This document shows, piece after piece, positions 1 to 6,896 of a DNA stretch of 8,459 nt. Made by a program: the position numbers and the translations under genes. The stretch spans positions 1 to 8,459 of the forward strand of contig JAJUJN010000079.1 of assembly GCA_029265335.1 (NCBI GenBank), read 5' to 3'. The stretch comes from Alcaligenaceae bacterium (GTDB lineage: Bacteria > Pseudomonadota > Gammaproteobacteria > Burkholderiales > Burkholderiaceae_B). Position 1 is the stretch's first letter, and each line of letters starts with the position of its first letter. Under the pieces are notes generated by a model. That model was not told the origin of the DNA and ran no database searches. It saw only the letters and a program-made list of their open reading frames with translations.

Positions 1-1
1 C

Positions 2-1555
2 AATATTGCCGATCTGCAGGCCTCACTTCGCGAGTGGGATGAGTCGAACCGCAATCGCGAGCAACCACTCGGTCTCGTCCTGGGTTTTGGTTACGACGAC
101 GCCCAGCTTGCGGAGCAACGTCACCCCACGCGCACAGACCTCGACGCGGTGTCGACTACGCTGCCGGTATTGATCATCCACCAATCGGGCCACATTGGTG
201 TGGTGAATTCCAAGGCGTTGCAATTGCTGGGAATCGAGGCCGACACGCCTGACCCCGAGGGCGGTGTTATCCGCCGCGAAGCGGGGTCGAGCCAACCCAA
301 CGGGGTTCTGGAAGAATCGGCATTCTTCAAACACCTGGCCAAGCAGTTTGGCCGGCTCGATACCGAGTCGGCACAGGCACTGTTTGTGGCCGGCACCGAG
401 CTTCTGGCCAGCTACGGTTACACCACCGGTCAGGAAGGTCGGTCCACCCATGCGCTGGTGCCCCTCATGCAGGAAGCAGCCGCCGAAGGCAAAATCCCCA
501 TCGACGTCGTGACCTACATCGACGTGATGGACAACCGCGACCACACTCGCGAATTAGCAAGCCAGGAGTATGTGAATGGGTTCCGCATTGGCGGCGCCAA
601 ACTCACGATCGACGGTTCGCCACAGGGGTTCACCGCATTTCGGGATCGGCCTTACTACCGCGCGCCCGAGCAACACCGCGCCGACTATCACGGCTACCCC
701 GCCGTCACGGCCGACCAGGTATTCGACGCCATAGAGTGGGCTTTTCGCCACAATGTCCAGATCATTACCCACGCCAACGGCGAGGCCGCAGCCGATCTGC
801 TCATCGCCGCCGTAGGCCAGGCTCAGCAGCAACAGGGCAAGGCCGATCGGCGCCCGGTGCTCATCCACGGCCAGTTTCTGCGACGGGATCAGGTAGCTGC
901 GCTCGATCGCCTCGACATCTTCCCCTCGCTGTTTCCGATGCATACCTTCTATTGGGGCGACTGGCATCGTGACCGTACCGTGGGGCCGGAACTCGCCGAC
1001 CACATCTCACCAACCGGGTGGGTGCTCGAGCGAGGCATGAAGTTTTCTACCCATCACGATGCGCCGGTGGCGTTTCCCGATTCCATGCGCGTGTTAGCGG
1101 CCACGGTCACACGTCGCAGTCGCTCAGGCGACATCCTGGGGCCTGAGCACCGCGTGGACCCGATGACTGCATTGAAGGCCATGACCCTCTGGCCCGCGTG
1201 GCAACATTTCGAGGAACACGACAAAGGCTCTTTGCTTCCTGGCAAGGTGGCCGACCTGGTGATTCTCTCACAAGACCCCACTGCAGTAGACCCCGAAACC
1301 TTATCCACCCTGCTCGTGCTCGAAACCATCAAGTCGGGCAAAAGCATCCATCAGCAAGACCAGCAGCGCGCGCCAATGCCACCCTCACCGAAGGCTGAAC
1401 GCGCCGTCGGCGATGTGGTGAGTCGCATGTTGGATCATATGCAACACAGCTCCTTTACTGCCTCAACCGGTACTCCTCACTCGCACGGACCGAATCGCCT
1501 CACGGCCGGCTTGCACGACGCCGTGCTCCGTGAGCGGGGCACGTCTTGGCCCTGA
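2..1555 (+). CDS. YtcJ-like metal-dependent amidohydrolase (Amidohydro_3), N-terminus cut by window edge
   Basis: The frame is open from base 2 to the TGA at 1553-1555, giving 517 visible residues. The GTG at 149 is an internal valine: the codons before it encode family-like sequence (GFGYDDAQLAEQRHPTRTDL) running straight into VLIIHQSGHIGVVNSKAL, so the true start is off the left edge and probably about 100 residues, including the first HxH metal motif, are missing. Visible landmarks (fragment numbering) are the GAKLTIDGSPQGFTA segment around K200, THANGEAAAD with H257, LIHGQ with H289, THHDAPV with D353, and the closing GSLLPGKVADLVIL strand. This matches the YtcJ/NfdA-type amidohydrolases, predicted cytoplasmic enzymes that hydrolyse amide-like bonds; the substrate cannot be read from sequence. 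About 65 residues follow the usual LETIKSGK end, forming a polar, His-containing tail (HMQHSS, HSHG). The 3' end overlaps the downstream channel gene by 10 bases, implying co-transcription. Family call is confident, substrate unknown. Confidence 0.9.
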   Translation, partial: NIADLQASLREWDESNRNREQPLGLVLGFGYDDAQLAEQRHPTRTDLDAVSTTLPVLIIHQSGHIGVVNSKALQLLGIEADTPDPEGGVIRREAGSSQPNGVLEESAFFKHLAKQFGRLDTESAQALFVAGTELLASYGYTTGQEGRSTHALVPLMQEAAAEGKIPIDVVTYIDVMDNRDHTRELASQEYVNGFRIGGAKLTIDGSPQGFTAFRDRPYYRAPEQHRADYHGYPAVTADQVFDAIEWAFRHNVQIITHANGEAAADLLIAAVGQAQQQQGKADRRPVLIHGQFLRRDQVAALDRLDIFPSLFPMHTFYWGDWHRDRTVGPELADHISPTGWVLERGMKFSTHHDAPVAFPDSMRVLAATVTRRSRSGDILGPEHRVDPMTALKAMTLWPAWQHFEEHDKGSLLPGKVADLVILSQDPTAVDPETLSTLLVLETIKSGKSIHQQDQQRAPMPPSPKAERAVGDVVSRMLDHMQHSSFTASTGTPHSHGPNRLTAGLHDAVLRERGTSWP

Positions 1556-4020
1556 GTCGATATCAACAGGCCTTGAGTTTCACTCGATGGTCGAACTGGT
1601 GCGCCCTGCTCATTCGGCTGCTGATCTGCAGTGCGTTGGGTGCGGTTTTCCAGGCGCAGGCGGCCCCGGTCACCTGGACTGGCGAATGGGATAGCACCTG
1701 GCGCCATCGCGCCGCACGGGTCTCGCTGGAGCAGAATGGTAACCGGGTGGAAGGCGTCGTCCCCCTCTATGGCACCCGCTTTGAGGCCATAGCCACGGGA
1801 CGGGAGCTACGCGGACAATGGAGTGAGCACGGTCGGGAAGGGAGTTTCGTGGCCATTCAGGCAGCGGATGGCCGTACCTTTACCGCTCGCTTCGGCACCG
1901 GCGAATGGGCAACTGGGGTTCGCGTAGATGCGACCCAGAACACCCCGCTCCAGGCCATCGAGGCGAAAAGCCCCGCCAACACCCTTTATCATTTCCTCAC
2001 CATCATGAATGCCGTCGGGCCGGGCCGAATGGAGCTGCAAAGCGAAGCCTCGCGGTTCATTGACTTCAGCGGGCACGGCGTTGGCTCCATGAGCGAGCTT
2101 GATTACACGCGTTTGCTGTACGACGTATTGAATCGGCTCACCATCCCGCGCATCTGGGGTCTTTATCCCGGCGATTCCGGTGACACCTTCAAAACGCAGT
2201 TGAGTCAGGCGGGCAGTGACAAGCGTTTCGTTCTGGCATTTCGCAAGCGTAATGACCATTGGCTGATTGACCCACCCAGTGTGGCCACCCTGCAGCGCAC
2301 GCTTGCCGAATTGCAGTTGGCGCGTCCGGCTCCCGGCCCGGGGCGTTCCAGTGACCGGCTCTCGCCTCGCGACACCTTACGCACTCTGGTGGAATCCCTT
2401 GATGAGGGCAGCGCATCGGCCATAGAAAGAGCCGTTAGCACACTCAACCTATCAAACCTTTCGGCCATTGGCCAACAATACGACGCGCCTCGACTGGCGC
2501 GCTACATCAACCGCGCGCTTGAACGCCTCGGCGCTCTGGTTTGGCAGGAGGTGCCCGATGACCCCCTCGCCACCGAAGCTTACGTACATTTCGAACACCC
2601 AGAGGGCCGTATCGCCATCGCCCCCGTCACCACGGACGACGGCGTCGTCTGGCAGTTCACGCCCGACACCTTACACTCGATCCGCCATGTCTACGCCGCG
2701 CTCGATGATCTCCCGCCCAGCACACTGCGACTGGTGACACCGACTCCGCGTAGCCTGTACTTCGAAGTTCGCGACAAAGTACGCAACATTTCCAGCAAAC
2801 TGGTGCTTCCATGGGGGCCCATGGAGGTCTGGCAATGGCTGGGTCTGGCGCTCTCACTCAGCGTGGCCTTGCTTCTGGGATGGGGCGGGGGGCGATGGTT
2901 CCGGCAATGGTCGAGGAGTTCAATACCAAGCCGCAAGTACATCACGACAGGCGTCGAGCTCGCGTTGTCTTGGTCGTTTTGCCTCCTGGCGGTGGGCGTT
3001 ACCTTGCGTTTCGTCGACGAAGCACTCAGCTTCCACGATGTGGCGCAGGTGATCGTGGTATCGGCCAGTTGGACATGCATCGTCCTCGCAGCGACCACCT
3101 TGGCACTCATATTCATTCGGCTGGTAACACAGAGAATCCGCGAGCGTTACATCGGGAATGGCCACAACGCCACCTTGGTTTCCCTCGCGGGAGGCGTGAG
3201 CCGAGTGGCCGTGATATTGCTCGCGATCGCTTTGCTGGCAGACCTGCTGCAAGTGCCCTACCAAGGCGTATTGGCGGGCCTGGGCATAGGCGGCCTTGCC
3301 GTGGCGCTGGCCGCGCAACCCACGTTGCAGAACTTCATCTCGGGCATCATCCTATATTTCGACAAACCCATCGCCGTCGACGATTTCTGTCGGTTTGGCG
3401 AGAGAATCGGCACCGTGGAATATATTGGCATGCGGTCTACACGCATCCGCACGCTGCACCGAACCATTGTGACCATTCCCAATAGTGAATTTTCGAACAT
3501 GCAGATCGAGAATTTTGCCAAGCGCGATCGCATGTTCCTCAATCCAACATTGCAATTGCGCTACGAAACCACACCTGATCAATTGCGCTTTATCTTGGCC
3601 GAGCTCCACCGCGTGCTCCTCGCCCACCCTAAAGTGGCCGCTGAAGACCTGCGAGTGAGACTGTCTGGCTTTGGCGCGCAATCTTTCGACATCGAAGTGT
3701 TTGGCTATATTCTTTCCGTGGAACGGGCAGAATTCGTTGCCATTCGTGAAGACATTTTTTTACGCTTCATCCAACTCGTAGGCGACGCCGGTGCCAGGTT
3801 TGCCATTCCCGCCGTGGTGAATTATCGGAGCGCAGACCCGGCTGTATCGGACGAAAAAATTGCCGCCACCGAAATGCAGGTGCAACGCTGGCGCGAAGAG
3901 GGCAATCTACCTTTTCCAGATTTTGCCTGGCAAGACAAGGCGGAATTGCGCAATACCCTAGACTTTCCGCCAGTGGGATCGGCGGTGGGTGATTCACCTC
4001 CAGAGGCTGCGACCCGTTGA
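1546..4020 (+). CDS. Large MscS-family mechanosensitive ion channel with a periplasmic N-terminal region
   Basis: Predicted inner-membrane channel of 824 residues that would open under membrane tension and release solutes during osmotic downshock. The TTG at 1546 is the first possible start after an in-frame TGA at 1531; a weak GAGCGGGG lies 7 bases before it, and TTG 1573 is an alternative. Residues about 18-39 look like a signal peptide ending AQA. Then come a beta-rich, WTGEWDSTW-containing module (about 41-128) resembling calycin-like barrels, and two similar alpha/beta units (about 142-256 and 273-386). Five hydrophobic segments follow near 427-449, 468-490, 499-526, 545-569 and 573-605. 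The last is the MscS pore helix, rich in Gly and Ala (GIGGLAVALAAQPTLQNF), leading into the beta domain (DFCRFGERIGTVEYIGMRSTRIRT, then VTIPNSEFSNMQIENF). Length and five segments suggest the larger YnaI/YbdG-like MscS group rather than classic three-helix MscS. It overlaps the amidohydrolase end, so translational coupling is likely. The family is certain; the N-terminal domain calls are inferred. Confidence 0.93.
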   Translation: MALSRYQQALSFTRWSNWCALLIRLLICSALGAVFQAQAAPVTWTGEWDSTWRHRAARVSLEQNGNRVEGVVPLYGTRFEAIATGRELRGQWSEHGREGSFVAIQAADGRTFTARFGTGEWATGVRVDATQNTPLQAIEAKSPANTLYHFLTIMNAVGPGRMELQSEASRFIDFSGHGVGSMSELDYTRLLYDVLNRLTIPRIWGLYPGDSGDTFKTQLSQAGSDKRFVLAFRKRNDHWLIDPPSVATLQRTLAELQLARPAPGPGRSSDRLSPRDTLRTLVESLDEGSASAIERAVSTLNLSNLSAIGQQYDAPRLARYINRALERLGALVWQEVPDDPLATEAYVHFEHPEGRIAIAPVTTDDGVVWQFTPDTLHSIRHVYAALDDLPPSTLRLVTPTPRSLYFEVRDKVRNISSKLVLPWGPMEVWQWLGLALSLSVALLLGWGGGRWFRQWSRSSIPSRKYITTGVELALSWSFCLLAVGVTLRFVDEALSFHDVAQVIVVSASWTCIVLAATTLALIFIRLVTQRIRERYIGNGHNATLVSLAGGVSRVAVILLAIALLADLLQVPYQGVLAGLGIGGLAVALAAQPTLQNFISGIILYFDKPIAVDDFCRFGERIGTVEYIGMRSTRIRTLHRTIVTIPNSEFSNMQIENFAKRDRMFLNPTLQLRYETTPDQLRFILAELHRVLLAHPKVAAEDLRVRLSGFGAQSFDIEVFGYILSVERAEFVAIREDIFLRFIQLVGDAGARFAIPAVVNYRSADPAVSDEKIAATEMQVQRWREEGNLPFPDFAWQDKAELRNTLDFPPVGSAVGDSPPEAATR
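1969..2703 (+). repeat. Protein-level tandem duplication in the MscS periplasmic region
   Basis: Two consecutive units of about 115 residues align by eye without DNA-level identity. Both begin SPxxTL (SPANTLYHFL at residue 142; SPRDTLRTLV at 273). Both then contain a basic helix (DYTRLLYDVLNRL at 186; DAPRLARYINRAL at 313), and both end in a W-containing strand and helix (HWLIDPPSVATLQRTLAEL at 238; VWQFTPDTLHSIRHVYAAL at 368). Offsets are 131, 127 and 130 residues, so order and spacing are kept. The divergence points to an old duplication. The function of the unit is unknown to me; the location after a signal peptide and before the first membrane helix places it in the periplasm. Confidence 0.6.
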
Positions 4021-4051
4021 ACAAGCCAACCTCAGTTCCGCCACGGCTTGT
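4021..4051. repeat. 7-bp inverted repeat at the convergent gene junction
   Basis: ACAAGCC (4021-4027) and GGCTTGT (4045-4051) are perfectly complementary around a 17-base loop, at the point where the MscS and benE genes end 11 bases apart. It could slow or protect transcripts from either strand, but neither side has a T-run, so it does not qualify as an intrinsic terminator. The repeat may be chance. Confidence 0.3.
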
Positions 4052-5198
4052 GCAGCACCGCATACGCCAACATGCCCAGCACCACGCCCCAGAAGGCTGA
4101 GCCGAGGCCGAGGAAGGTCATGCCCGAGGCGGTGGCGATGAAGGTGATCAAGGCGGCTTCTCGGTGGTCTTCCGCCTGGACGGTTTCGATCAGGTTGGCG
4201 CTGATGGCGCCAAGCAAGGCGAGGCCGGCGAGAATCGCAACGAATTGGGTGGGAAGCGAGGTAAAGAGGTGCACGATGCTGCCGGCGAAGATGCCGCCCA
4301 CCAGGTAAAACAGACCGTTGGCCACGCCAGCGATGTAGCGGCGCTTGGGGTCTTCGTGGGCGTCTTTACCAGTGCACAGAGCCGCGGTGATGGCGGCGAG
4401 CACAATGGTGATGCCACCAAACACCGCAGTGGCGAGCGAAGCCAGGCTGGTAACACCCAGGATGGGTTTGGCCGAGGTTTCGTATCCCGAGAGCCGGAGG
4501 ATAGACATCCCCGGCAGGAATTGGCCGGTAAGGCTCACCAGCACCAGCGGCAGCGCAAAGCTGAGGGTAGAAGTCCAACTCCATTCGGGGGCGATGAACA
4601 CAGGCTTGGCGAGCTTGAGCTCGAAGCCGCCGAGGCTGAAGTCGCCAGGCGCCACCGAGATAAGAATGCCCACCAGCAGCACCAGCACGATGGCATAGCG
4701 CGGCACCCAGCGCCGAAACACGATGTAGCTCACGATCATGCCGAAGGCGAGCCCCGGCATGCTCCCCACCGCGTGGAAAGCGCCCACGCCGAACTGAAAC
4801 AGAATGCCGGCCATCATGCCGGCGGCAATGCCGCGCGGTATGTAGGCAATGATGCGATCGAACGAGCCCGAAATGCCGATGATGAATATGATGCTCGCCG
4901 CGGTAATGTAGGCACCAATGGCTTCGTTCAGAGAAAGACCGGGAAACAGAGTGACCAGCAAGGCAGTGCCGGGCGCCGACCACGCCGTAACCACCGGTAC
5001 CTTGAGCCATACGCTGAGAAGGATCCCCGACACCGCCGCGCCCAGTGAGATGGCCCACACCCATGAGGTGAGCACTTCGTTCGATACGCCTGCGCTTTGC
5101 GCAGCCTGGAAGAAAATCACCAACGGCCCCGAGTACGACACCAAGACCGCCAGAAATCCGGCCATCACCGCCGAAATCGACCAATCACGCATGGGCAT
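4032..5198 (-). CDS. benE: BenE-family benzoate/H+ symporter
   Basis: Inner-membrane transporter of 388 residues, the normal BenE/YdcO length, expected to bring benzoate or a related aromatic acid into the cell with protons. It is hydrophobic throughout, with about 12 membrane segments. The family signature is nearly intact at residues 261-302: GGITIVLAAITAALCTGKDA, then HEDPKRRYIAGVANGLFYLV. TAWSAPGTALL (71-81) is the matching element in the N-terminal half, consistent with the two inverted halves of the UraA/SLC26-type fold. The ATG at 5198 is favoured over the one two codons later because AGGAGGTG lies 4 bases upstream. Its leader holds a probable terminator for the GST gene and a small all-GC hairpin (arms 5219-5223 and 5230-5234) just before the ribosome binding site. 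I could not identify a promoter there. No benzoate-degradation enzyme is in view, so the substrate is inferred from family alone. It converges with the MscS gene. Confidence 0.94.
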   Translation of the reverse strand: MPMRDWSISAVMAGFLAVLVSYSGPLVIFFQAAQSAGVSNEVLTSWVWAISLGAAVSGILLSVWLKVPVVTAWSAPGTALLVTLFPGLSLNEAIGAYITAASIIFIIGISGSFDRIIAYIPRGIAAGMMAGILFQFGVGAFHAVGSMPGLAFGMIVSYIVFRRWVPRYAIVLVLLVGILISVAPGDFSLGGFELKLAKPVFIAPEWSWTSTLSFALPLVLVSLTGQFLPGMSILRLSGYETSAKPILGVTSLASLATAVFGGITIVLAAITAALCTGKDAHEDPKRRYIAGVANGLFYLVGGIFAGSIVHLFTSLPTQFVAILAGLALLGAISANLIETVQAEDHREAALITFIATASGMTFLGLGSAFWGVVLGMLAYAVLHKPWRN

Positions 5199-5202
5199 GA
5201 AT

Positions 5203-5210
5203 CACCTCCT
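5203..5210 (-). promoter_or_regulatory. Strong ribosome binding site of benE
   Basis: On the minus strand AGGAGGTG is followed by ATTC and the ATG at 5198, a near-perfect anti-16S match. It is the strongest such site in the window, decides the benE start, and suggests translation independent of the upstream GST gene. Confidence 0.85.
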
Positions 5211-5246
5211 GTTGCGCCGGCCCCCAGGCGGGCCCGCATCGACTGT

Positions 5247-5279
5247 GAGAAAACGGCGCAAGCGTGCCATTCGCGCCGT
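5247..5279 (-). terminator. Probable rho-independent terminator after the GST gene
   Basis: On the minus strand ACGGCGC and GCGCCGT form a perfect 7-bp GC-rich stem (5279-5273 and 5259-5253) with a 13-base loop. The 3' arm runs into TTTCTC, so the stem-end T plus three more give TTTT before a C. It begins 27 bases after the GST stop and lies 48 bases before the benE start. The T-run is short, so termination may be partial. If it works, benE must have its own promoter inside the short remaining leader or live on read-through. Confidence 0.55.
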
Positions 5280-5305
5280 CGGGCAAAGGCCGATGCCGCT
5301 CAGCC

Positions 5306-6031
5306 TCAGGCGGGTTGCGGGCTTTGCGCCACGAAACGCGCCGCGCTGTACGAGGGCCGTTCACGCAGACGCGCATGCCATTGCGCCACCGCAGGCCAAT
5401 CCGCCAGGCGGTAATCTTTAAGCGTGGCCAGGCGCTCGATGAACGGAAAGGCGTTGAGGTCGGCCAGAGTGAGCTGCCCAGCCACCAGCCAGGTTTGGCC
5501 TTGCAAGGCCGCTTCCATCGTGTTCAGAAAATGGCGCAGCTGAGTGTTGGCGGCTTCGAGCTGTTCGGCGTTGAACCCATGCTCGGCAGCCGCTCGCCAG
5601 CGCTCAGCGGTAACCGGGTTGGCGATTTTGGCCAGCATGGCGGCCTTGCGCTCGGCTGACCATTGCGACAGCGCGGGGTAGAGATTCTGCTGAAAACTGG
5701 GAATCTTTACCGCGATGGTGATGTCGTCGTCGATGCGCCGGTTCCAGGCCGCCACTCGGGCCCGGTCTTGCGGGTTGGCCGGGCGCAGGGCCGGCTCCGG
5801 GAAGGCGTCGTCGAGGTAGTCGTTGATGACGGTGGATTCGCTGAGCACAAAATCGTTGTGCACCAGCACCGGCAGCTCAGCACGGGGATTGAGGGCGCGG
5901 AACGCGGGCTCGTGCTGTTCGCCTTCGCGCAGGTTGATGAGCCGGCCTTCGTACTCCAAACCTTTTTCGGCCAGCACCAGGCGTACTTTTTGCGAACAGG
6001 TGGATGTCCACGCGTGATACAGCACCAACAT
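5306..6031 (-). CDS. Glutathione S-transferase, LigF/beta-etherase-like
   Basis: Cytosolic two-domain enzyme of 241 residues using glutathione on electrophilic or ether-linked substrates. The N-terminal thioredoxin-like half (about 1-80) carries WTSTCSQKVRLVLAEKGLEY, where C12 or S13 is the likely catalytic position, the cis-proline motif ELPVL (P54), and the gamma-glutamyl-binding pair E65-S66 in SESTVINDYLDDAFPE. The helical C-terminal half contains the N-capping box LTLADLNAF (T188, D191). ESTVxxxYLxDxFPE, LRPANPxxRA and the long insertion around 118-165 recall, from memory, the sphingomonad beta-aryl etherase LigF rather than GstA-type enzymes; that subgroup call is inference. The ATG at 6031 has AAGGAG 9 bases upstream. 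A terminator-like hairpin follows the stop, and benE lies beyond it, so a role with aromatic compounds is possible but unproven. Whether it shares a transcript with the K+ channel gene, 85 bases upstream, is open. Confidence 0.9.
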   Translation of the reverse strand: MLVLYHAWTSTCSQKVRLVLAEKGLEYEGRLINLREGEQHEPAFRALNPRAELPVLVHNDFVLSESTVINDYLDDAFPEPALRPANPQDRARVAAWNRRIDDDITIAVKIPSFQQNLYPALSQWSAERKAAMLAKIANPVTAERWRAAAEHGFNAEQLEAANTQLRHFLNTMEAALQGQTWLVAGQLTLADLNAFPFIERLATLKDYRLADWPAVAQWHARLRERPSYSAARFVAQSPQPA

Positions 6032-6040
6032 GGATTGGTT

Positions 6041-6046
6041 CTCCTT
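6041..6046 (-). promoter_or_regulatory. Ribosome binding site of the GST gene
   Basis: AAGGAG on the minus strand, 9 bases before the ATG at 6031. It supports that start and independent initiation rather than coupling to the channel gene. Confidence 0.7.
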
Positions 6047-6064
6047 CGTTTATCAGTGGCGGCT

Positions 6065-6092
6065 GCACGCCGGCCAGGCTGGCGCACGCCGG
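6065..6092. repeat. 9-bp direct repeat in the channel-GST gap
   Basis: GCACGCCGG occurs at 6065-6073 and again at 6084-6092, 19 bases apart, with the short inverted repeat GCCAG/CTGGC (6073-6077, 6079-6083) between and touching them. It lies in the 85-base space between the channel stop and the GST start. A protein-binding site is conceivable; in GC-rich DNA chance is also plausible. Confidence 0.25.
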
Positions 6093-6116
6093 TTCGCCCC
6101 GGATGGTAACGCGAGC

Positions 6117-6896
6117 TCAGGGGTCTTGTTGATATGCAGGCAGTTTAGCGCCGCAGCGTTTGCAATAGCTGGCGTCGGCGTCGTGCCCTACTGTTGAACA
6201 TTCCTGACAGGTGCGAGGGGTGACTTCGCGCTGTGCATCGCGTTGCTGCGCCGACATCTCCAGGGTGATGATGCCGGTGGGCACGGCCAGTACGCCCCAG
6301 CCCAGCAGCATCATCACCGAGGCAATGAATTTGCCCAAGGCGGTGTGGGGCGTGATGTCGCCAAAGCCTACGGTGGCCAGCGTGGTAATGGCCCAATACA
6401 CCGCCACGGGAATATTGGTGTAGCCGTTGGCCGGGCCTTCTACCACATACATGAGCGTGCCCATCACCACCACGATCATCAACACGATGGAAAGAAACAC
6501 CAGAATCTTGCGCGCGGCGGCGCGCAAGGCCCGACCGAGCAGCGCGTACTCGCCCACCAGCCGGGTGAGCTTGAACACTCGAAAAATGCGCATCAGCCGC
6601 AGCGCGCGCACGCCGAGGAGCAGTGATGCCTCTGGAAACAGCAAGGCGGCCCAGGTTGGCAAAACCGCGAGCAGATCGATCACGCCATAGAAGCTGCGCG
6701 CATAGCGCCACGGATGACGCACGCAGGACAGCCGCAGCACGTACTCCACGGTGAAGAGCAAGGTGAAGGCCCATTCGAGAGCATGAAGCCAGCGGCCATA
6801 GCGCGCCGATAGACTTTCCACGCTGTCGGCCATGATCACCAGCAGGCTCAACATGATGATCGCGATGAGGAGTTTGTCGAAGCGCCTACCCCACAC
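6117..6896 (-). CDS. Voltage-gated K+ channel (six-helix, Kv type) with C-terminal zinc ribbon; start uncertain
   Basis: Inner-membrane channel subunit, expected to form a tetramer conducting K+. In the 259 residues from GTG 6896: S1 about 6-24, S2 36-56 (E51), S3 68-87 (D74), then a textbook S4 voltage sensor with basic residues every third position (R97, R100, R103, R106, K109, R112), S5 129-153, pore loop with selectivity filter TVGFGD (175-180), and S6 185-213. The cytoplasmic tail holds a CxxC...CxxC ribbon (C230, C233, C245, C248), probably binding zinc. The GTG at 6896 is only the last conventional start: it has no ribosome binding site, and the frame upstream encodes WRRHVYTVIFEADT, which reads like the family's pre-S1 segment. 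The real start is therefore upstream at a CTG (6947, 6959 or 6962), or at GTG 7049 with an in-frame TAG between. Family call secure; 5' end unresolved. It follows the beta-CASP gene closely. Confidence 0.9.
   Translation of the reverse strand: MWGRRFDKLLIAIIMLSLLVIMADSVESLSARYGRWLHALEWAFTLLFTVEYVLRLSCVRHPWRYARSFYGVIDLLAVLPTWAALLFPEASLLLGVRALRLMRIFRVFKLTRLVGEYALLGRALRAAARKILVFLSIVLMIVVVMGTLMYVVEGPANGYTNIPVAVYWAITTLATVGFGDITPHTALGKFIASVMMLLGWGVLAVPTGIITLEMSAQQRDAQREVTPRTCQECSTVGHDADASYCKRCGAKLPAYQQDP

Noticed and set aside
2811..3485. Plus-strand open frame of 224 codons within the MscS gene
   Set aside because: Out of frame over the channel's membrane and pore-coding part, with composition typical of a shadow frame.
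4021..4051. Inverted repeat at the MscS-benE junction as a bidirectional terminator
   Set aside because: Only 7 bp with a 17-base loop and no T-run on either strand; kept only as a weak repeat.
4164..5048. Plus-strand open frame of 294 codons opposite benE
   Set aside because: It is antisense to a clear transporter; the product is an unstructured His/Arg/Gly-rich string with no motif, as expected from the reverse frame of GC-rich DNA.
4366..5184. Minus-strand open frame of 272 codons in another frame of benE
   Set aside because: It lies wholly inside benE on the same strand and encodes Arg/His/Gly-rich sequence with no family features; the benE frame has the signature motifs and ribosome binding site.
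6032..6116. Possible promoter for the GST gene (GATAAA near 6050 on the minus strand)
   Set aside because: No acceptable -35 at the right distance, and transcription would begin at or inside the ribosome binding site.
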